The notes under the pieces were generated by a model that was not told the DNA's origin, did no database searches, and saw only the letters and a list, made by a program, of their open reading frames with translations. From an uncultured Bacteroidota bacterium (lineage in GTDB: Bacteria > Bacteroidota > Bacteroidia > Bacteroidales > CAIWKO01), in NCBI GenBank assembly GCA_937934705.1, contig CALGYY010000172.1, positions 1-42,413 of the forward strand: a DNA stretch of 42,413 nucleotides. Reading direction: 5' to 3'. Below, piece by piece: positions 33,889 through 42,413 of this stretch (the stretch's first letter is position 1; every line of letters begins with the position of its first letter). The position numbers and the translations under genes are program-made.

Positions 33889-36213
33889 CTATTCCCGTTC
33901 TTCTTTCACCAATGCAGCCAGCGACATCACGATCAGTTCGTGGGTGGCAGGCAGCGCAAAATCAGGCTCCTTCCTGTGCTCTGCAGCAGCAGAAATGGCA
34001 TCCTTGATCGCGAGCCATACCGAAAAAGCGAGCATAAACGGGGGTTCCCCTACGGCCTTACTGCGGCGGATGGTGTTGGGATTAGGACAGCCACTGAGTA
34101 AGCTGACCCTGAAATCACGCGGAATATCACGAACTGTGGGTATCTTGTAAGTATCAGGGGAAGCATTCAGAATCAAACCCTTGTCACTCCAGCGGATCTC
34201 TTCACCCGTACACCAGCCGACTCCCTGTATGAAGGCCCCTTCCACCTGGCCCCGGTCAAGGGCTTCGTTGATGGAATCCCCCGCATCATGGAGGATATCG
34301 GTCCTCAGCAGACTGACCGAACCCGTCAGCAGATCCACTTCCGCTTCAGACACGGCCATCCCGAAAGCGTAATAATGAAAAGGCCTGCCCTGACCGCTAA
34401 GGCGGTCGAAATGAATATCCGGTGTCCGGTAATAACCGTTGGCGCTCAGACTGATCTGGGCCAGGTAGGCCTGTCGGACAAGGTAGTCGAAGCTGATAAA
34501 CTGATCAGGGCGCTTCTCATAGAACACCTTGTCATCCTTAAAACAAATCACTTCTGTCTCTTCACCCCCAAACTCAGACTTCAGCAATTCAAGCGCTTTA
34601 GGGCGCAGACGATCCTTCAGCTGATCAATCGCATTCTTCACAGCCATACCGTTGAGGTCGCTGCCTGAGGATGCCGCCGTTGCACTGGTATTCGGCACCT
34701 TGGAGGTATTGGTGGCATTCACCTTCACCTTATTCAGGCTGACCCCCAGCTCCGCTGAAGCGATCTGGAGCATCTTGGTGTACAATCCCTGCCCCATTTC
34801 AGTCCCCCCGTGGTTCACCAGGACACTTCCGTCGGTATAAACATTCACCAAAGCACCCGCCTGATTCAGAAAGGAGGTGGTGAATGAGATCCCGAACTTA
34901 ACGGGTGTCAGCGCCAGGCCTCTTTTAACATATTCATGCGACTGATTGAAGCGATCCGCTTCCCGCCTTCTTTCATGATAAGCCGAGGAAACCGTGAGCT
35001 GATCCCAGAGGGTGAAAAGCCTGTTGTTCTCTACAACTTCACCATAAGGGGTCACATTATTCTCCTGCAAACCGAAGAAATTCTGATGCCGGATCTCTGC
35101 AGCATCTTTGCCCAGTTTCCTGGCCATTCTGTCCATCACCTGCTCTATAACCGCCATTCCCTGCGGTCCCCCGAAACCCCTGAAGGCCACGTTCGACGGC
35201 AGATTGGTCTTCCAGGCGTGACCCAGTATCCTGACGTGGGGAATGTAATAAGCATTCTCAGCGTGCAGCATGGCCCGCTCGAGTATGGCCATGCTCAGGT
35301 CGGTGCAGGCACCGGCATCACAGTTCAGGTCAACGATATAGGCTTTGATACGACCATCCTGATCAAATCCGGCCCTGTAGCGCGACAAAAAACGATGCCT
35401 CTTTCCAGTGATCTTCTGATCAATGTCGCGCGAAAGATGAAACTTCACAGGGCGGCCTGTTTTACGTGCGAGCAAAGCCGCCCAGGCCGCCACGTGATTG
35501 GCCTGGGTTTCCTTCCCGCCGAAACCTCCGCCCATCCTGCGGGTTTCGCAAACCACTTCATGCTTCTTCAATCCGAGTACTTCCGCCACTATGGCCTGCG
35601 TCTCTGAAGGATTCTGGGTAGAAGCATAAATGGTCATTTCATCGCCTTCACCGGGGACCGCTACAGCCGTCTGTGTTTCAAGGTACCAGTGCTCCTGCGC
35701 CCCCGTCCGCAGCTCCCCTTCAATCACATGGGAACAATCTTTCATCACCCGATCCGGATCGCCCCGCTCGATTTTTCTTTCAGGTGCCAGCAGGGAGTTC
35801 TTTTCAACAGCCTCTTCAATACTCAATATGGGCTCCATCACCTCATAATCCACCCGGATCAGCTGCTCTGCTTCCCGCGCCGAATCAGGCGTTTCTGCGG
35901 CAATCACCGCAACAGCCTGACCTATGAAATTCACCTCACGCTCTGCCAGACAAGGCTCATCATGCACCACCGGACCCATCTGGTTTTCCCCGGGAATATC
36001 CCCGGCCAGAATAATGGCATGCACACCCTGAACCTTAAGCGCGGCGGAGATGTCGATGCCCAGAATACGGGCACTTGCATGCGGACTCTGAACAATATGT
36101 CCGTACAATAAACGCTCACCGAAATACATATCATTCACATACACAGCCTCGCCTGTGACATGTAACACTGCACTTTCATGCTGAATCCCGGAAGATTTCT
36201 GATGATCATCCAT
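33889..36213 (-). CDS. xdhB: Xanthine dehydrogenase molybdopterin-binding subunit XdhB
   Basis: The 774-residue subunit binds the molybdenum cofactor and oxidises hypoxanthine and xanthine to urate. The purine-selective residues are present: Glu235 in GGGFGGKETQ (bovine Glu802), Arg313 in LERAML (bovine Arg880), Phe347 in AFRGFGGPQG (bovine Phe914) and the catalytic base Glu723 in AVGEPPFML (bovine Glu1261). Long stretches such as PVKFGISFTTSFLNQAGAL match the xanthine dehydrogenase branch rather than aldehyde or CO dehydrogenases. It is the last gene of xdhC-xdhA-xdhB and follows xdhA by 26 bases. Confidence 0.95.
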   Translation of the reverse strand: MDDHQKSSGIQHESAVLHVTGEAVYVNDMYFGERLLYGHIVQSPHASARILGIDISAALKVQGVHAIILAGDIPGENQMGPVVHDEPCLAEREVNFIGQAVAVIAAETPDSAREAEQLIRVDYEVMEPILSIEEAVEKNSLLAPERKIERGDPDRVMKDCSHVIEGELRTGAQEHWYLETQTAVAVPGEGDEMTIYASTQNPSETQAIVAEVLGLKKHEVVCETRRMGGGFGGKETQANHVAAWAALLARKTGRPVKFHLSRDIDQKITGKRHRFLSRYRAGFDQDGRIKAYIVDLNCDAGACTDLSMAILERAMLHAENAYYIPHVRILGHAWKTNLPSNVAFRGFGGPQGMAVIEQVMDRMARKLGKDAAEIRHQNFFGLQENNVTPYGEVVENNRLFTLWDQLTVSSAYHERRREADRFNQSHEYVKRGLALTPVKFGISFTTSFLNQAGALVNVYTDGSVLVNHGGTEMGQGLYTKMLQIASAELGVSLNKVKVNATNTSKVPNTSATAASSGSDLNGMAVKNAIDQLKDRLRPKALELLKSEFGGEETEVICFKDDKVFYEKRPDQFISFDYLVRQAYLAQISLSANGYYRTPDIHFDRLSGQGRPFHYYAFGMAVSEAEVDLLTGSVSLLRTDILHDAGDSINEALDRGQVEGAFIQGVGWCTGEEIRWSDKGLILNASPDTYKIPTVRDIPRDFRVSLLSGCPNPNTIRRSKAVGEPPFMLAFSVWLAIKDAISAAAEHRKEPDFALPATHELIVMSLAALVKEERE

Positions 36214-36239
36214 ACATCCTGGTTTTAAAGACTCTCTGC

Positions 36240-37694
36240 CTATTGGTTTTCAAGATAAAACTTCATCAAAAGGTTTCCTGCCACCGTCATGCGGAACGCC
36301 TTACCCGCACGGGCATCGCTGATAGGTGTAAAATCGTCGCGGAGACAGGCAGCGGCCTGTGCGACCATTTCCCGTGACCATCGTTTACCCAGCATATACT
36401 GTTCAGCGTTGTGCGCGCGCTTCGTACATTCTGCCATTCCCCCATATGCCAGTACGACATCTCTGACCGCCTGGTCAGCATCCAGCCTGACCATAAATCC
36501 GGCGCTGACCGTTGAGATATCCAGATCCTTTCTTTTGGATATTTTGCAGGTCCAGAGCCTGGCATCCTGCTCCGGTCGTGGAATTTCAATTCTCAGGATC
36601 AGCTCATCATGCTGCAGTGCCGTTTTCCGGTAGCCCAGGATGAAGTCCTCAAGAGGCAGCATTCTCTCACCATTCGTTCCGGCCAGAACCACCGAAGCTT
36701 TCAATGCAAAAAGAACAGGGATAAGGTCACCGATGGGAGAAGCCGATCCGATATTACCGCCTATGGTAGCCATATTACGGATCTGCAGGGAGGCAAACAC
36801 CTCCGTGATGCGGTGAATGACAGGGATACGCTGTCTGGTATAATTCCGAAGGCTTTCAGCACTGACGCCACTTCCGATGGAAAAACCCGATGCATCTTCA
36901 CTCAGGACCTTCAGTCCGGCGATTGCCGAGATATCAATGATGCAGGGAATTTTTTCATGACGTTTGGTCTGAAGCAGTGCAACATCTGTTGCCCCGTTCA
37001 CGACCATGGCGCCGGGCATGCGTTTCCTGAGCTCAATGGCCTGCTGAACGCTAACCGGTCGTTCGTAGACCTGCCCTTCCCCCTGAAGCGATAAGGCCTC
37101 ATTATCCTTATTGATCCGCTGTAATGTTTTCAGCAGTTTCTTCTCTGATGCGCTGAAGTGGTCATGACCGCCCTGAGCGCAGGCTTTGAGTGCCGCGTCA
37201 ATAATAGGCTGATAACCGGTACAGCGACAAAGGTTTCCCACCAGAGCATCCTCAGCAGTCATCCGGTCGGCGCCCGGGTGGTTTTTAAACAGGGCAAAGA
37301 GCGACATGACAATTCCCGGTGTGCAGTAACCGCACTGACTGCCGTGCAGATCAACCACTGCCTGCTGTACAGGGTGAAGCTTTTTTTCACCATCGGCCAC
37401 TGTGGCCAGGTTCTCCACTGTAATTAACTGTTTTCCGTGAAGTGCGGGAAGGAAGAGCAGGCATGAATCCACCGCTTTATACTGCAGCCGGCCGTCGTCA
37501 CCTGCTTCAGCAAGCACCACCGTGCAGGCTCCGCAATCGCCTTCGGCGCAACCTTCCTTCACCCCCTTGTGGTTCTCCAATCCGCGTAGATAGTTCAGCA
37601 CGGTAGTGGACGGCAACAAGCTGTCACTTTTACTGAAGCGGATAGCATGTACTTGTCCGTCAAGAACAAAACGGATCCGGTTCCGGGTTTTCAT
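36240..37694 (-). CDS. xdhA: Xanthine dehydrogenase small subunit XdhA (2x[2Fe-2S] and FAD)
   Basis: The 484-residue subunit carries electrons from the molybdenum centre to NAD. The plant-type [2Fe-2S] ligands are Cys49, Cys54, Cys57 and Cys78 (KEGCAEGDCGACT...SC). The second cluster ligands are Cys121, Cys124, Cys156 and Cys158 (SQCGYCTPG...NLCRCTGY). The FAD-binding domain spans ~200-480, with GATDVALLQTKRH and ATIGGNIGSASPIGD. The order and the joined FeS-FAD layout equal those of Rhodobacter capsulatus XdhA. The start ATG overlaps the xdhC stop as ATGA, indicating coupled translation. Confidence 0.95.
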   Translation of the reverse strand: MKTRNRIRFVLDGQVHAIRFSKSDSLLPSTTVLNYLRGLENHKGVKEGCAEGDCGACTVVLAEAGDDGRLQYKAVDSCLLFLPALHGKQLITVENLATVADGEKKLHPVQQAVVDLHGSQCGYCTPGIVMSLFALFKNHPGADRMTAEDALVGNLCRCTGYQPIIDAALKACAQGGHDHFSASEKKLLKTLQRINKDNEALSLQGEGQVYERPVSVQQAIELRKRMPGAMVVNGATDVALLQTKRHEKIPCIIDISAIAGLKVLSEDASGFSIGSGVSAESLRNYTRQRIPVIHRITEVFASLQIRNMATIGGNIGSASPIGDLIPVLFALKASVVLAGTNGERMLPLEDFILGYRKTALQHDELILRIEIPRPEQDARLWTCKISKRKDLDISTVSAGFMVRLDADQAVRDVVLAYGGMAECTKRAHNAEQYMLGKRWSREMVAQAAACLRDDFTPISDARAGKAFRMTVAGNLLMKFYLENQ

Positions 37695-38458
37695 TGACTA
37701 CGCATTGAGTTTTTAACATCGATCAGTTTGGCCACGATGGAAACCGCAATTTCTTCCGGCGTTTCGGCAGCGAAGGGAATACCGATCGGCATATTCACCC
37801 TGTCGAGTTCCTCCGCGCTAAGCTCACCTGAACTGATCAGGCGTTTACGTACTTCAGCAACCTTTCTTTTACTGCCGATCATCCCCAGATAAGTATGAGG
37901 TTTACGGGCCACAGCCAGCAGGATATTCTCATCATGTTCATGTTTTGGTGTGGTGATGACCAGGTAATCACTTTCACAGAAATCAAATTCCGCTATCATC
38001 GTATAGTAATTTCCTGTGAGTTTCTCAGCACCATCACAAACGAAACTATCGTAGATGCCCTGCCGGTCATCAAAAAAGACCACCCTGAATCCCAGTCCTG
38101 AAGCCAGTTGTCCGACAGCACGGCCCACATGCCCGGCCCCGAAAATGATCAGGCGGGGTTCGCTCAGCACCGGCTCCAGAAAAACATGGACACTGCCCCC
38201 GCATTGCATGCTGAGATCTTCTTCCAGCTGATACTCTTTCAGTAAAGGCTCCCCCCTTGACAGCACCCCGGCGGCCTCGCCGATGACCGCCATTTCAACC
38301 GATCCGCCGCCGATGGTGCCGAATATGCTGCCACCGGACAGCACGATCATTTTTGAACCGGCCTTGCGGGGCGTGGAGCCCATGGTGAAAACCACGGTAC
38401 ACAGAACGGCAGAAACATTCTGCCTTCTCAGATCCGCCAGTTTGGTAAAAATATCCAT
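37691..38458 (-). CDS. xdhC: XdhC-family molybdenum cofactor insertion factor
   Basis: The 255-residue protein has the two XdhC parts. The N-terminal XdhC/CoxI domain has VVFTMGSTPRKAGSKM, GTIGGGSVE and MQCGGSVHVFLEP. The C-terminal Rossmann domain has IFGAGHVGRAVGQLA and MIGSKRKVAEVRKRL. Family members bind and sulfurate the molybdenum cofactor and deliver it to the apo-dehydrogenase. The ATG at 38458 is supported by a -7 element just upstream; the longer frame from 38533 would run through that promoter. It is the first gene of the xdh operon. Confidence 0.92.
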   Translation of the reverse strand: MDIFTKLADLRRQNVSAVLCTVVFTMGSTPRKAGSKMIVLSGGSIFGTIGGGSVEMAVIGEAAGVLSRGEPLLKEYQLEEDLSMQCGGSVHVFLEPVLSEPRLIIFGAGHVGRAVGQLASGLGFRVVFFDDRQGIYDSFVCDGAEKLTGNYYTMIAEFDFCESDYLVITTPKHEHDENILLAVARKPHTYLGMIGSKRKVAEVRKRLISSGELSAEELDRVNMPIGIPFAAETPEEIAVSIVAKLIDVKNSMRSQ

Positions 38459-38473
38459 ACCTCTGCTTTTTTT

Positions 38474-38502
38474 CAAAGATAATGGTTTTCTGAAAAACAC
38501 AA
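38474..38502 (-). promoter_or_regulatory. Promoter of the xdhC-xdhA-xdhB operon
   Basis: On the minus strand TATCTTTG (38474-38481) is an exact -7 match 15 bases before xdhC. A TTG (38500-38502) lies 18 bases upstream of it. Confidence 0.55.
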
Positions 38503-38598
38503 TATAAGCCGGGTCACGAACGAAAGGCCTCATTGATCTGCGTGCTGATTCTCACTGACCCCGACCAATGGCCGCTGACGAATTAAGTAAGGATGAGT

Positions 38599-39318
38599 TC
38601 ACACCCTTTTCAGCAGGTAATTGTGATCCTTGTTCACGATCACGAAACGCTTATCACGCCGGATTATCCGGGTCATACCGGCACTGCCGTATGTGTAATT
38701 GTCGGCGGAATCATCCAGCAGAATAAAACCTCCCCTGCATATGCTTCGTGCGACATTTTCAAAATCAGCAACTGACTGTTCAAAACTGTGATCGCCGTCG
38801 ATATAAGCAAAGGAGATCGGTCCGCCCAGCAGCACTTCCCTTCCAAAAATGTCCAAATGCATTGTATTCGCGTTCCAGTACCGGAAAAAATCGTCAGACC
38901 GTAAATGAAAAGTATGGGGAAGATCAGAAGGGCTCAGCAACTGCATGGCATTCACATACGCCTGCTTCATGTAGTTCCCGAAATCCCTGCGATGTACATC
39001 CTCACGTCCGTCAATCATCTCTGATGAGTTGCCGCCGGGATTGGCGTAACCCTCGTAGATCCAGGCATCACAGTTAAAGAAGCCGTTCGCCCTGTTGTGC
39101 TTTTTCAATAAATGCAGGATGACGAGGGAAGACAAACCACCGTATGCACCGATTTCCACCGCACTGCCTTCTGAAGGCATGTGCCTGACAGCAAGATCCA
39201 TGAGAAAGATATTGCTTTCCTTCAGCATTCCTTCACCGATGACCAGCGATCGCAAACGCCGGAAGTAAGGATCGGGGAATTCTCTTTCTGCTGTTCTGAA
39301 AATACGTGACACCCTCAT
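38599..39318 (-). CDS. Class I SAM-dependent methyltransferase, O-methyltransferase-like
   Basis: The 239-residue protein has motif I as AVEIGAYGGLSSLVILHLL (~53-71), and the later ISFAYIDGDHSFEQSVADF (~167-185) followed by GGFILLDDSAD. This combination is typical of Methyltransf_24-type enzymes acting on sugars or small molecules. The middle holds a WIYEGYANPGG segment. No signal peptide is seen. The target is unknown; the sugar epimerase and glycosyltransferase genes nearby suggest a glycan. It is divergent from the epimerase gene, with a 263-base gap that holds the epimerase -7 element and otherwise nothing I recognise. Confidence 0.78.
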   Translation of the reverse strand: MRVSRIFRTAEREFPDPYFRRLRSLVIGEGMLKESNIFLMDLAVRHMPSEGSAVEIGAYGGLSSLVILHLLKKHNRANGFFNCDAWIYEGYANPGGNSSEMIDGREDVHRRDFGNYMKQAYVNAMQLLSPSDLPHTFHLRSDDFFRYWNANTMHLDIFGREVLLGGPISFAYIDGDHSFEQSVADFENVARSICRGGFILLDDSADNYTYGSAGMTRIIRRDKRFVIVNKDHNYLLKRV

Positions 39319-39526
39319 GATACAAAAATTAACAGATGATCAGCCCGCTCAATATTATAATTTCCTGACGAAATTAACCAATTTCCCGGTTCACGGATCC
39401 GCGCAGATTGAGACTGAGGAACCCTGAAGGGTATAAGCGGCATTTTGGGCAGGCTTCTCCTCCTTTGAACCCGGATTATTTCATCTTACAGGTTTTTCAG
39501 AAACGGGAATGGAAACACAGGAAGAT

Positions 39527-39534
39527 TATCTTTG
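39527..39534 (+). promoter_or_regulatory. -7 promoter element of the sugar epimerase gene
   Basis: TATCTTTG matches TAnnTTTG exactly, 47 bases before the start at 39582. No convincing -33 box was seen. Confidence 0.5.
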
Positions 39535-39581
39535 CTATTCAAATCAGAAAATGAGATTTATCATCACACTCAAAGATCAGT

Positions 39582-40613
39582 ATGCCTTATCAGGATTATT
39601 ATTGCGACAAAGTTATCCTCGTTACCGGAGGAGCAGGCGCTATAGGACGCAATCTGGTTGAAAAGCTGTCGGAGCTGGGAGCCGGAAAGGTGGTGGTTCT
39701 TGACAACCTTTCTTCAGCATATCTGTGGAATGTTCCGGACCGGAAGAATGTCCTTTTTGTGAAAGGTGATATCCGGAATGATGACGACCTCAGGAGGGTT
39801 TTCAGGCACAAGCCGGTCATCGTTTTTCATCTGGCAGCATTTTTTGCGAATCAGAATTCAGTGGACTACCCGATCACTGCAGCAGATGTAAACATCACGG
39901 GCCTGCTGAAGGTGCTGGAATACTGCGCTGTCGCCGGCAACATCGAGCGACTGGTTTATACGAATTCAGAAGGCGGTGCCTACGGCGATCATTCACAACT
40001 GCCATACCGGGAGAAGGACATCAGCTATCGGCTATACTCACCCTATTACATTTCGAAAATGGCGGGTGAATCATATTGTTACTTCTATCACAGCTACCAT
40101 GGAATTCCGGTGAGTGTACTTCGCCTGTTCAATTCGTACGGACCGGGTGAGGTGCCCGGACAATACCGAAATGTGATTCCGAATTTTTTTTACTGGGCTT
40201 TGAACAAACAGGCCTTGCCGCTGACCGGAAACCGTGAAATCGCCAGGGATTTTGTTTTTGTCAGGCAAACCGTGGAAGGAATTCTCCGGGCCGGGTATTT
40301 TAAACAGGCTGTCGGGCAGTCGGTCAATATTACCACTTCACAGGAGTATTCCATCTACCGGATTGCAGAAATGATCAACAAGATGACTTCCAACCCGGCT
40401 GGTGTCAGGATAATTGAACAGAGAAAATGGGATACACGGACAAGGGTAACGGGCAACAATGAAAAATGCCGCGAGATATTGAAATTTGATCCGGTTTATG
40501 ATCTGGAATCGGGATTGGAGCTCACCCTCCAATGGTTCAGGGACAGGCGGGAAGATATCATGAGATCCGCTGAATTCAATCCGGGGATGAACCCTGCCTT
40601 GCAAAAGGATTAA
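39582..40613 (+). CDS. NAD-dependent sugar epimerase/dehydratase
   Basis: The 343-residue protein is an extended short-chain dehydrogenase. It has the dinucleotide-binding GGAGAIG (16-22), the acidic DNL at the end of beta-2 and a catalytic Tyr155-x-x-x-Lys159 pair in SPYYISKMAGE. RDFVFVRQTVEGI lies in the substrate region. The closest functional group is UDP-glucose 4-epimerase or dTDP-glucose 4,6-dehydratase-like enzymes of polysaccharide synthesis; the exact substrate cannot be read. The usual catalytic Ser/Thr region reads TNSEGGAYGD. It faces wecB with a 5-base gap. Confidence 0.85.
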   Translation: MPYQDYYCDKVILVTGGAGAIGRNLVEKLSELGAGKVVVLDNLSSAYLWNVPDRKNVLFVKGDIRNDDDLRRVFRHKPVIVFHLAAFFANQNSVDYPITAADVNITGLLKVLEYCAVAGNIERLVYTNSEGGAYGDHSQLPYREKDISYRLYSPYYISKMAGESYCYFYHSYHGIPVSVLRLFNSYGPGEVPGQYRNVIPNFFYWALNKQALPLTGNREIARDFVFVRQTVEGILRAGYFKQAVGQSVNITTSQEYSIYRIAEMINKMTSNPAGVRIIEQRKWDTRTRVTGNNEKCREILKFDPVYDLESGLELTLQWFRDRREDIMRSAEFNPGMNPALQKD

Positions 40614-40618
40614 CACGT

Positions 40619-41737
40619 TTAAGCTGAACGAAGCACCTGCTGCAGTCGCTTCAGGATGGCTTCAGCGGCATCACCTTTCCCAAAGGGATTGACCATCAAT
40701 GGAACAGGCCTTGACACAACACCCTTGAAAGCGCCGATAATTTTTTCTTTCTGCAGACCGCACAGTTCAGCGTATCCCAAATCAACGGATTCCATCCTCT
40801 CACTTTCGTTTCTGACCAGTAACACCGGAATGCTGAAACTCGGAGCTTCCTCCTGTATGCCTCCTGAATCGGTGATGATCAGCCTGGTCAGGGGATAAAG
40901 GGCATAAAGTTCGGTCACCTTCAGTGGCTGTATAAAATGCAGGTTATCATTTGATGTATTGCGCGTCTGGCCGGCCTCCTTTTGGTCCGATGGCAGGTGG
41001 GAGGGCCAGACAAACTGCAATTCGGGGTGGTCTTCAGCCAGCGCGTAAACCGCCTGCAAGAGTTCATTGCAGCCTTCTTCCCTGCTCTCTCTCCTGTGGC
41101 AGGTAATCAAAACCACCTTCCCTTTGCCGGCTTTCTGAAAGACCGGGTGGTCATGTAACATCCCTCCGACCTTCTCCCCGATGATCCGCACAGCATCCAC
41201 AATGGTATTTCCTGTGATGATAATGTGTTCATCCTGTACACCTTCATTCAGCAGGTTCTCTCTGGCGACTGGTGTGGGTGCAAAGTGGATATCGGCCGAG
41301 CGTGTGATCATTAAACGGTAATACTCTTCAGGGAAAGGCTGCCTGAGCTTTCCTGTGCGCAAACCCGCTTCCACATGGGCAAAAGGGATATGGTTAAAAA
41401 ATGCGCAGAGTGCCGCGCATGCGCAGGTGGTGGTGTCGCCCTGACCCATTATGAGAACAGGCCTGCCCCGTCCGCCTGCACTGTCAAGATAATTCTGTAT
41501 TCCTTCAAGAATATATGAAAAGGACCCGCACAATGAATGATGGTGATCCCTGAAAGGAATACTGCGGGATGGCGTGAAATCAAAAGTACGGAAGAGTTCA
41601 TCCATCCATTTATCGTGCTGACCGGTAAACAGATAACGAAAGCGGTGATCCAGCGACAAGCGCCTGATCTCATGAAATACCGGAAGCAGTTTAATAAACT
41701 CCGGCCGGGTCCCGAAAACGATCAGTATTTCAGACAT
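40619..41737 (-). CDS. wecB: UDP-N-acetylglucosamine 2-epimerase, non-hydrolysing type
   Basis: The 372-residue enzyme interconverts UDP-GlcNAc and UDP-ManNAc for surface glycans. FGTRPEFIKLLPVF, TGQHD, MGQGDTTT, HVEAGLRTGK, PFPEEYYR and DSGGIQEEAPSF are the expected landmarks. Two are altered: THRRE reads CHRRE, and the TERPE loop reads NESER. A related UDP-sugar 2-epimerase with a different substrate is therefore possible. It overlaps the stop of the upstream glycosyltransferase by 8 bases and is probably cotranscribed and translationally coupled with it. Confidence 0.88.
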   Translation of the reverse strand: MSEILIVFGTRPEFIKLLPVFHEIRRLSLDHRFRYLFTGQHDKWMDELFRTFDFTPSRSIPFRDHHHSLCGSFSYILEGIQNYLDSAGGRGRPVLIMGQGDTTTCACAALCAFFNHIPFAHVEAGLRTGKLRQPFPEEYYRLMITRSADIHFAPTPVARENLLNEGVQDEHIIITGNTIVDAVRIIGEKVGGMLHDHPVFQKAGKGKVVLITCHRRESREEGCNELLQAVYALAEDHPELQFVWPSHLPSDQKEAGQTRNTSNDNLHFIQPLKVTELYALYPLTRLIITDSGGIQEEAPSFSIPVLLVRNESERMESVDLGYAELCGLQKEKIIGAFKGVVSRPVPLMVNPFGKGDAAEAILKRLQQVLRSA

Positions 41738-42413
41738 GGGCGTTCATGATTTGTTGATAGAAGGTGATCATTCCCCCGGCATTCAGAAAATAGTCATACC
41801 TGCTTCTGCCCAGCATGGCTGCCTGACGCCCCATCTCCCGGCACAGGGCAGGATTCTCTGCGCAACGGACAATATGAGATGCAAACGCTTCAGGGGTATC
41901 GGCGATCAGCAGATTTTTGCCATCATCGTAGCGGATACCCTGTGCTCCGACAGAGGTGGAAATGATTGTTTTTCCCAGGGCAAGGCCTTCGATGATTTTT
42001 GCCCTGATGCCGCTTCCCGACCAGAGCGGGACGATCATGATCTGCTTGTCTTTCTGAAAATCCAGGGGATCGTTGACCTCAGCGGTAATTTTCAGCATAT
42101 CTGACTTATACCGGAAAATACGGCCGGGCATGTTCCTGCCTGCAATATGGATCTTCCCGCTGAACATTTTTTCTTCGAGTACAGGCAGGACTTTTCTGAT
42201 CAACCACCAGACCGCCTCCTCATTGGGAAGCCATTCCATGGATCCCAGGTGGTACACTGACAAGGGATAGCGGTACTGCTCTTCGGGATCATAGTCTTTC
42301 AGCTTCTCGTAATCATAACCCATGGGTATGGTTTCCACGGGTGTTCTATCTGAAGCGGATCTGAAAAAAGCCGCATCATCAGGGGTCAGCGCGATGATGC
42401 CGTCTACTGTTCC
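41730..42413 (-). CDS. Glycosyltransferase family 4, C-terminal part (5' truncated by window end)
   Basis: The frame stays open to the last base of the window (residues VDGIIALTPDDAAFF...), so the start is outside; the internal GTG near 42338 is not the start. What remains is the donor-binding half of a GT-B enzyme. ETIPMGYDYE gives the inter-domain strand. GSMEWLPNEE follows, and VPLWSGSGIRAKIIEGLALGKTIIS holds the E-x-x-x-x-x-x-x-E-like region contacting the nucleotide sugar. SVGAQGI follows. Downstream wecB overlaps by 8 bases. Together they look like the end of a polysaccharide gene cluster continuing beyond the window. Confidence 0.85.
   Translation of the reverse strand, partial: GTVDGIIALTPDDAAFFRSASDRTPVETIPMGYDYEKLKDYDPEEQYRYPLSVYHLGSMEWLPNEEAVWWLIRKVLPVLEEKMFSGKIHIAGRNMPGRIFRYKSDMLKITAEVNDPLDFQKDKQIMIVPLWSGSGIRAKIIEGLALGKTIISTSVGAQGIRYDDGKNLLIADTPEAFASHIVRCAENPALCREMGRQAAMLGRSRYDYFLNAGGMITFYQQIMNAHV

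Noticed and set aside
34936..35607. Plus-strand frame of 223 codons inside xdhB
   Set aside because: The minus strand has the strongly conserved xanthine dehydrogenase sequence throughout.
39319..39581. 263-base gap between the methyltransferase and epimerase genes searched for a small gene or RNA
   Set aside because: Apart from the -7 element at 39527-39534 I found no coding frame with a good start, no strong hairpin and no tRNA-like structure.

Overview
The window looks like a chromosomal segment of a Bacteroidota bacterium. Four large proteins have a signal peptide and a C-terminal module of the type IX secretion (T9SS) type A kind. Many genes are preceded by the Bacteroidota -7 promoter element TAnnTTTG. 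DUF349, DUF4290 and a SUF-based Fe-S assembly set fit the same phylum. I cannot place it at genus level. I saw no rRNA, tRNA, CRISPR array, insertion sequence or phage gene, and no gene-free stretch longer than about 300 bases.

Left part (1-9847). A truncated membrane-bound spermidine-synthase-like gene is followed by the radical SAM member of the AmmeMemoRadiSam set, then two T9SS cargo genes (a propeller protein and a VIT/vWA-like protein). The MEMO-AMMECR1 fusion of the same set converges on them from the other strand. Both AmmeMemoRadiSam proteins carry export-type N-termini, so the set may work outside the cytoplasm. Next come a small conserved-looking protein, an FtsE-type ATPase, and a family 2 glycosyltransferase whose C-terminus is cut off by a frameshift at a C run.

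Centre (9856-25796). A family 4 glycosyltransferase diverges from two tandem giant T9SS surface proteins (about 2043 and 1531 residues). These are paralogues built from CARDB-like, beta-helix, P-domain-like and Ig-like or repeat modules. A strong hairpin overlapping a promoter separates them from a methionine gamma-lyase/cystathionine gamma-synthase family enzyme, followed by a five-repeat DUF349 protein and a small zinc-ribbon membrane protein.

Right-centre (26025-33769). The SUF genes form two convergent units: sufC-sufD-sufS-sufE on the plus strand, and (DUF4290-murA)-sufB-sufT on the minus strand, each with its own promoter. MurA has Asp at the position of the fosfomycin-reactive cysteine.

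Right part (33889-42413). A minus-strand xdhC-xdhA-xdhB operon encodes a xanthine dehydrogenase with all expected catalytic residues and its maturation factor. After it come glycan-related genes: an O-methyltransferase-like protein, an NAD-dependent sugar epimerase, a WecB-type UDP-GlcNAc 2-epimerase and a family 4 glycosyltransferase cut by the window end. They look like the edge of a polysaccharide locus.
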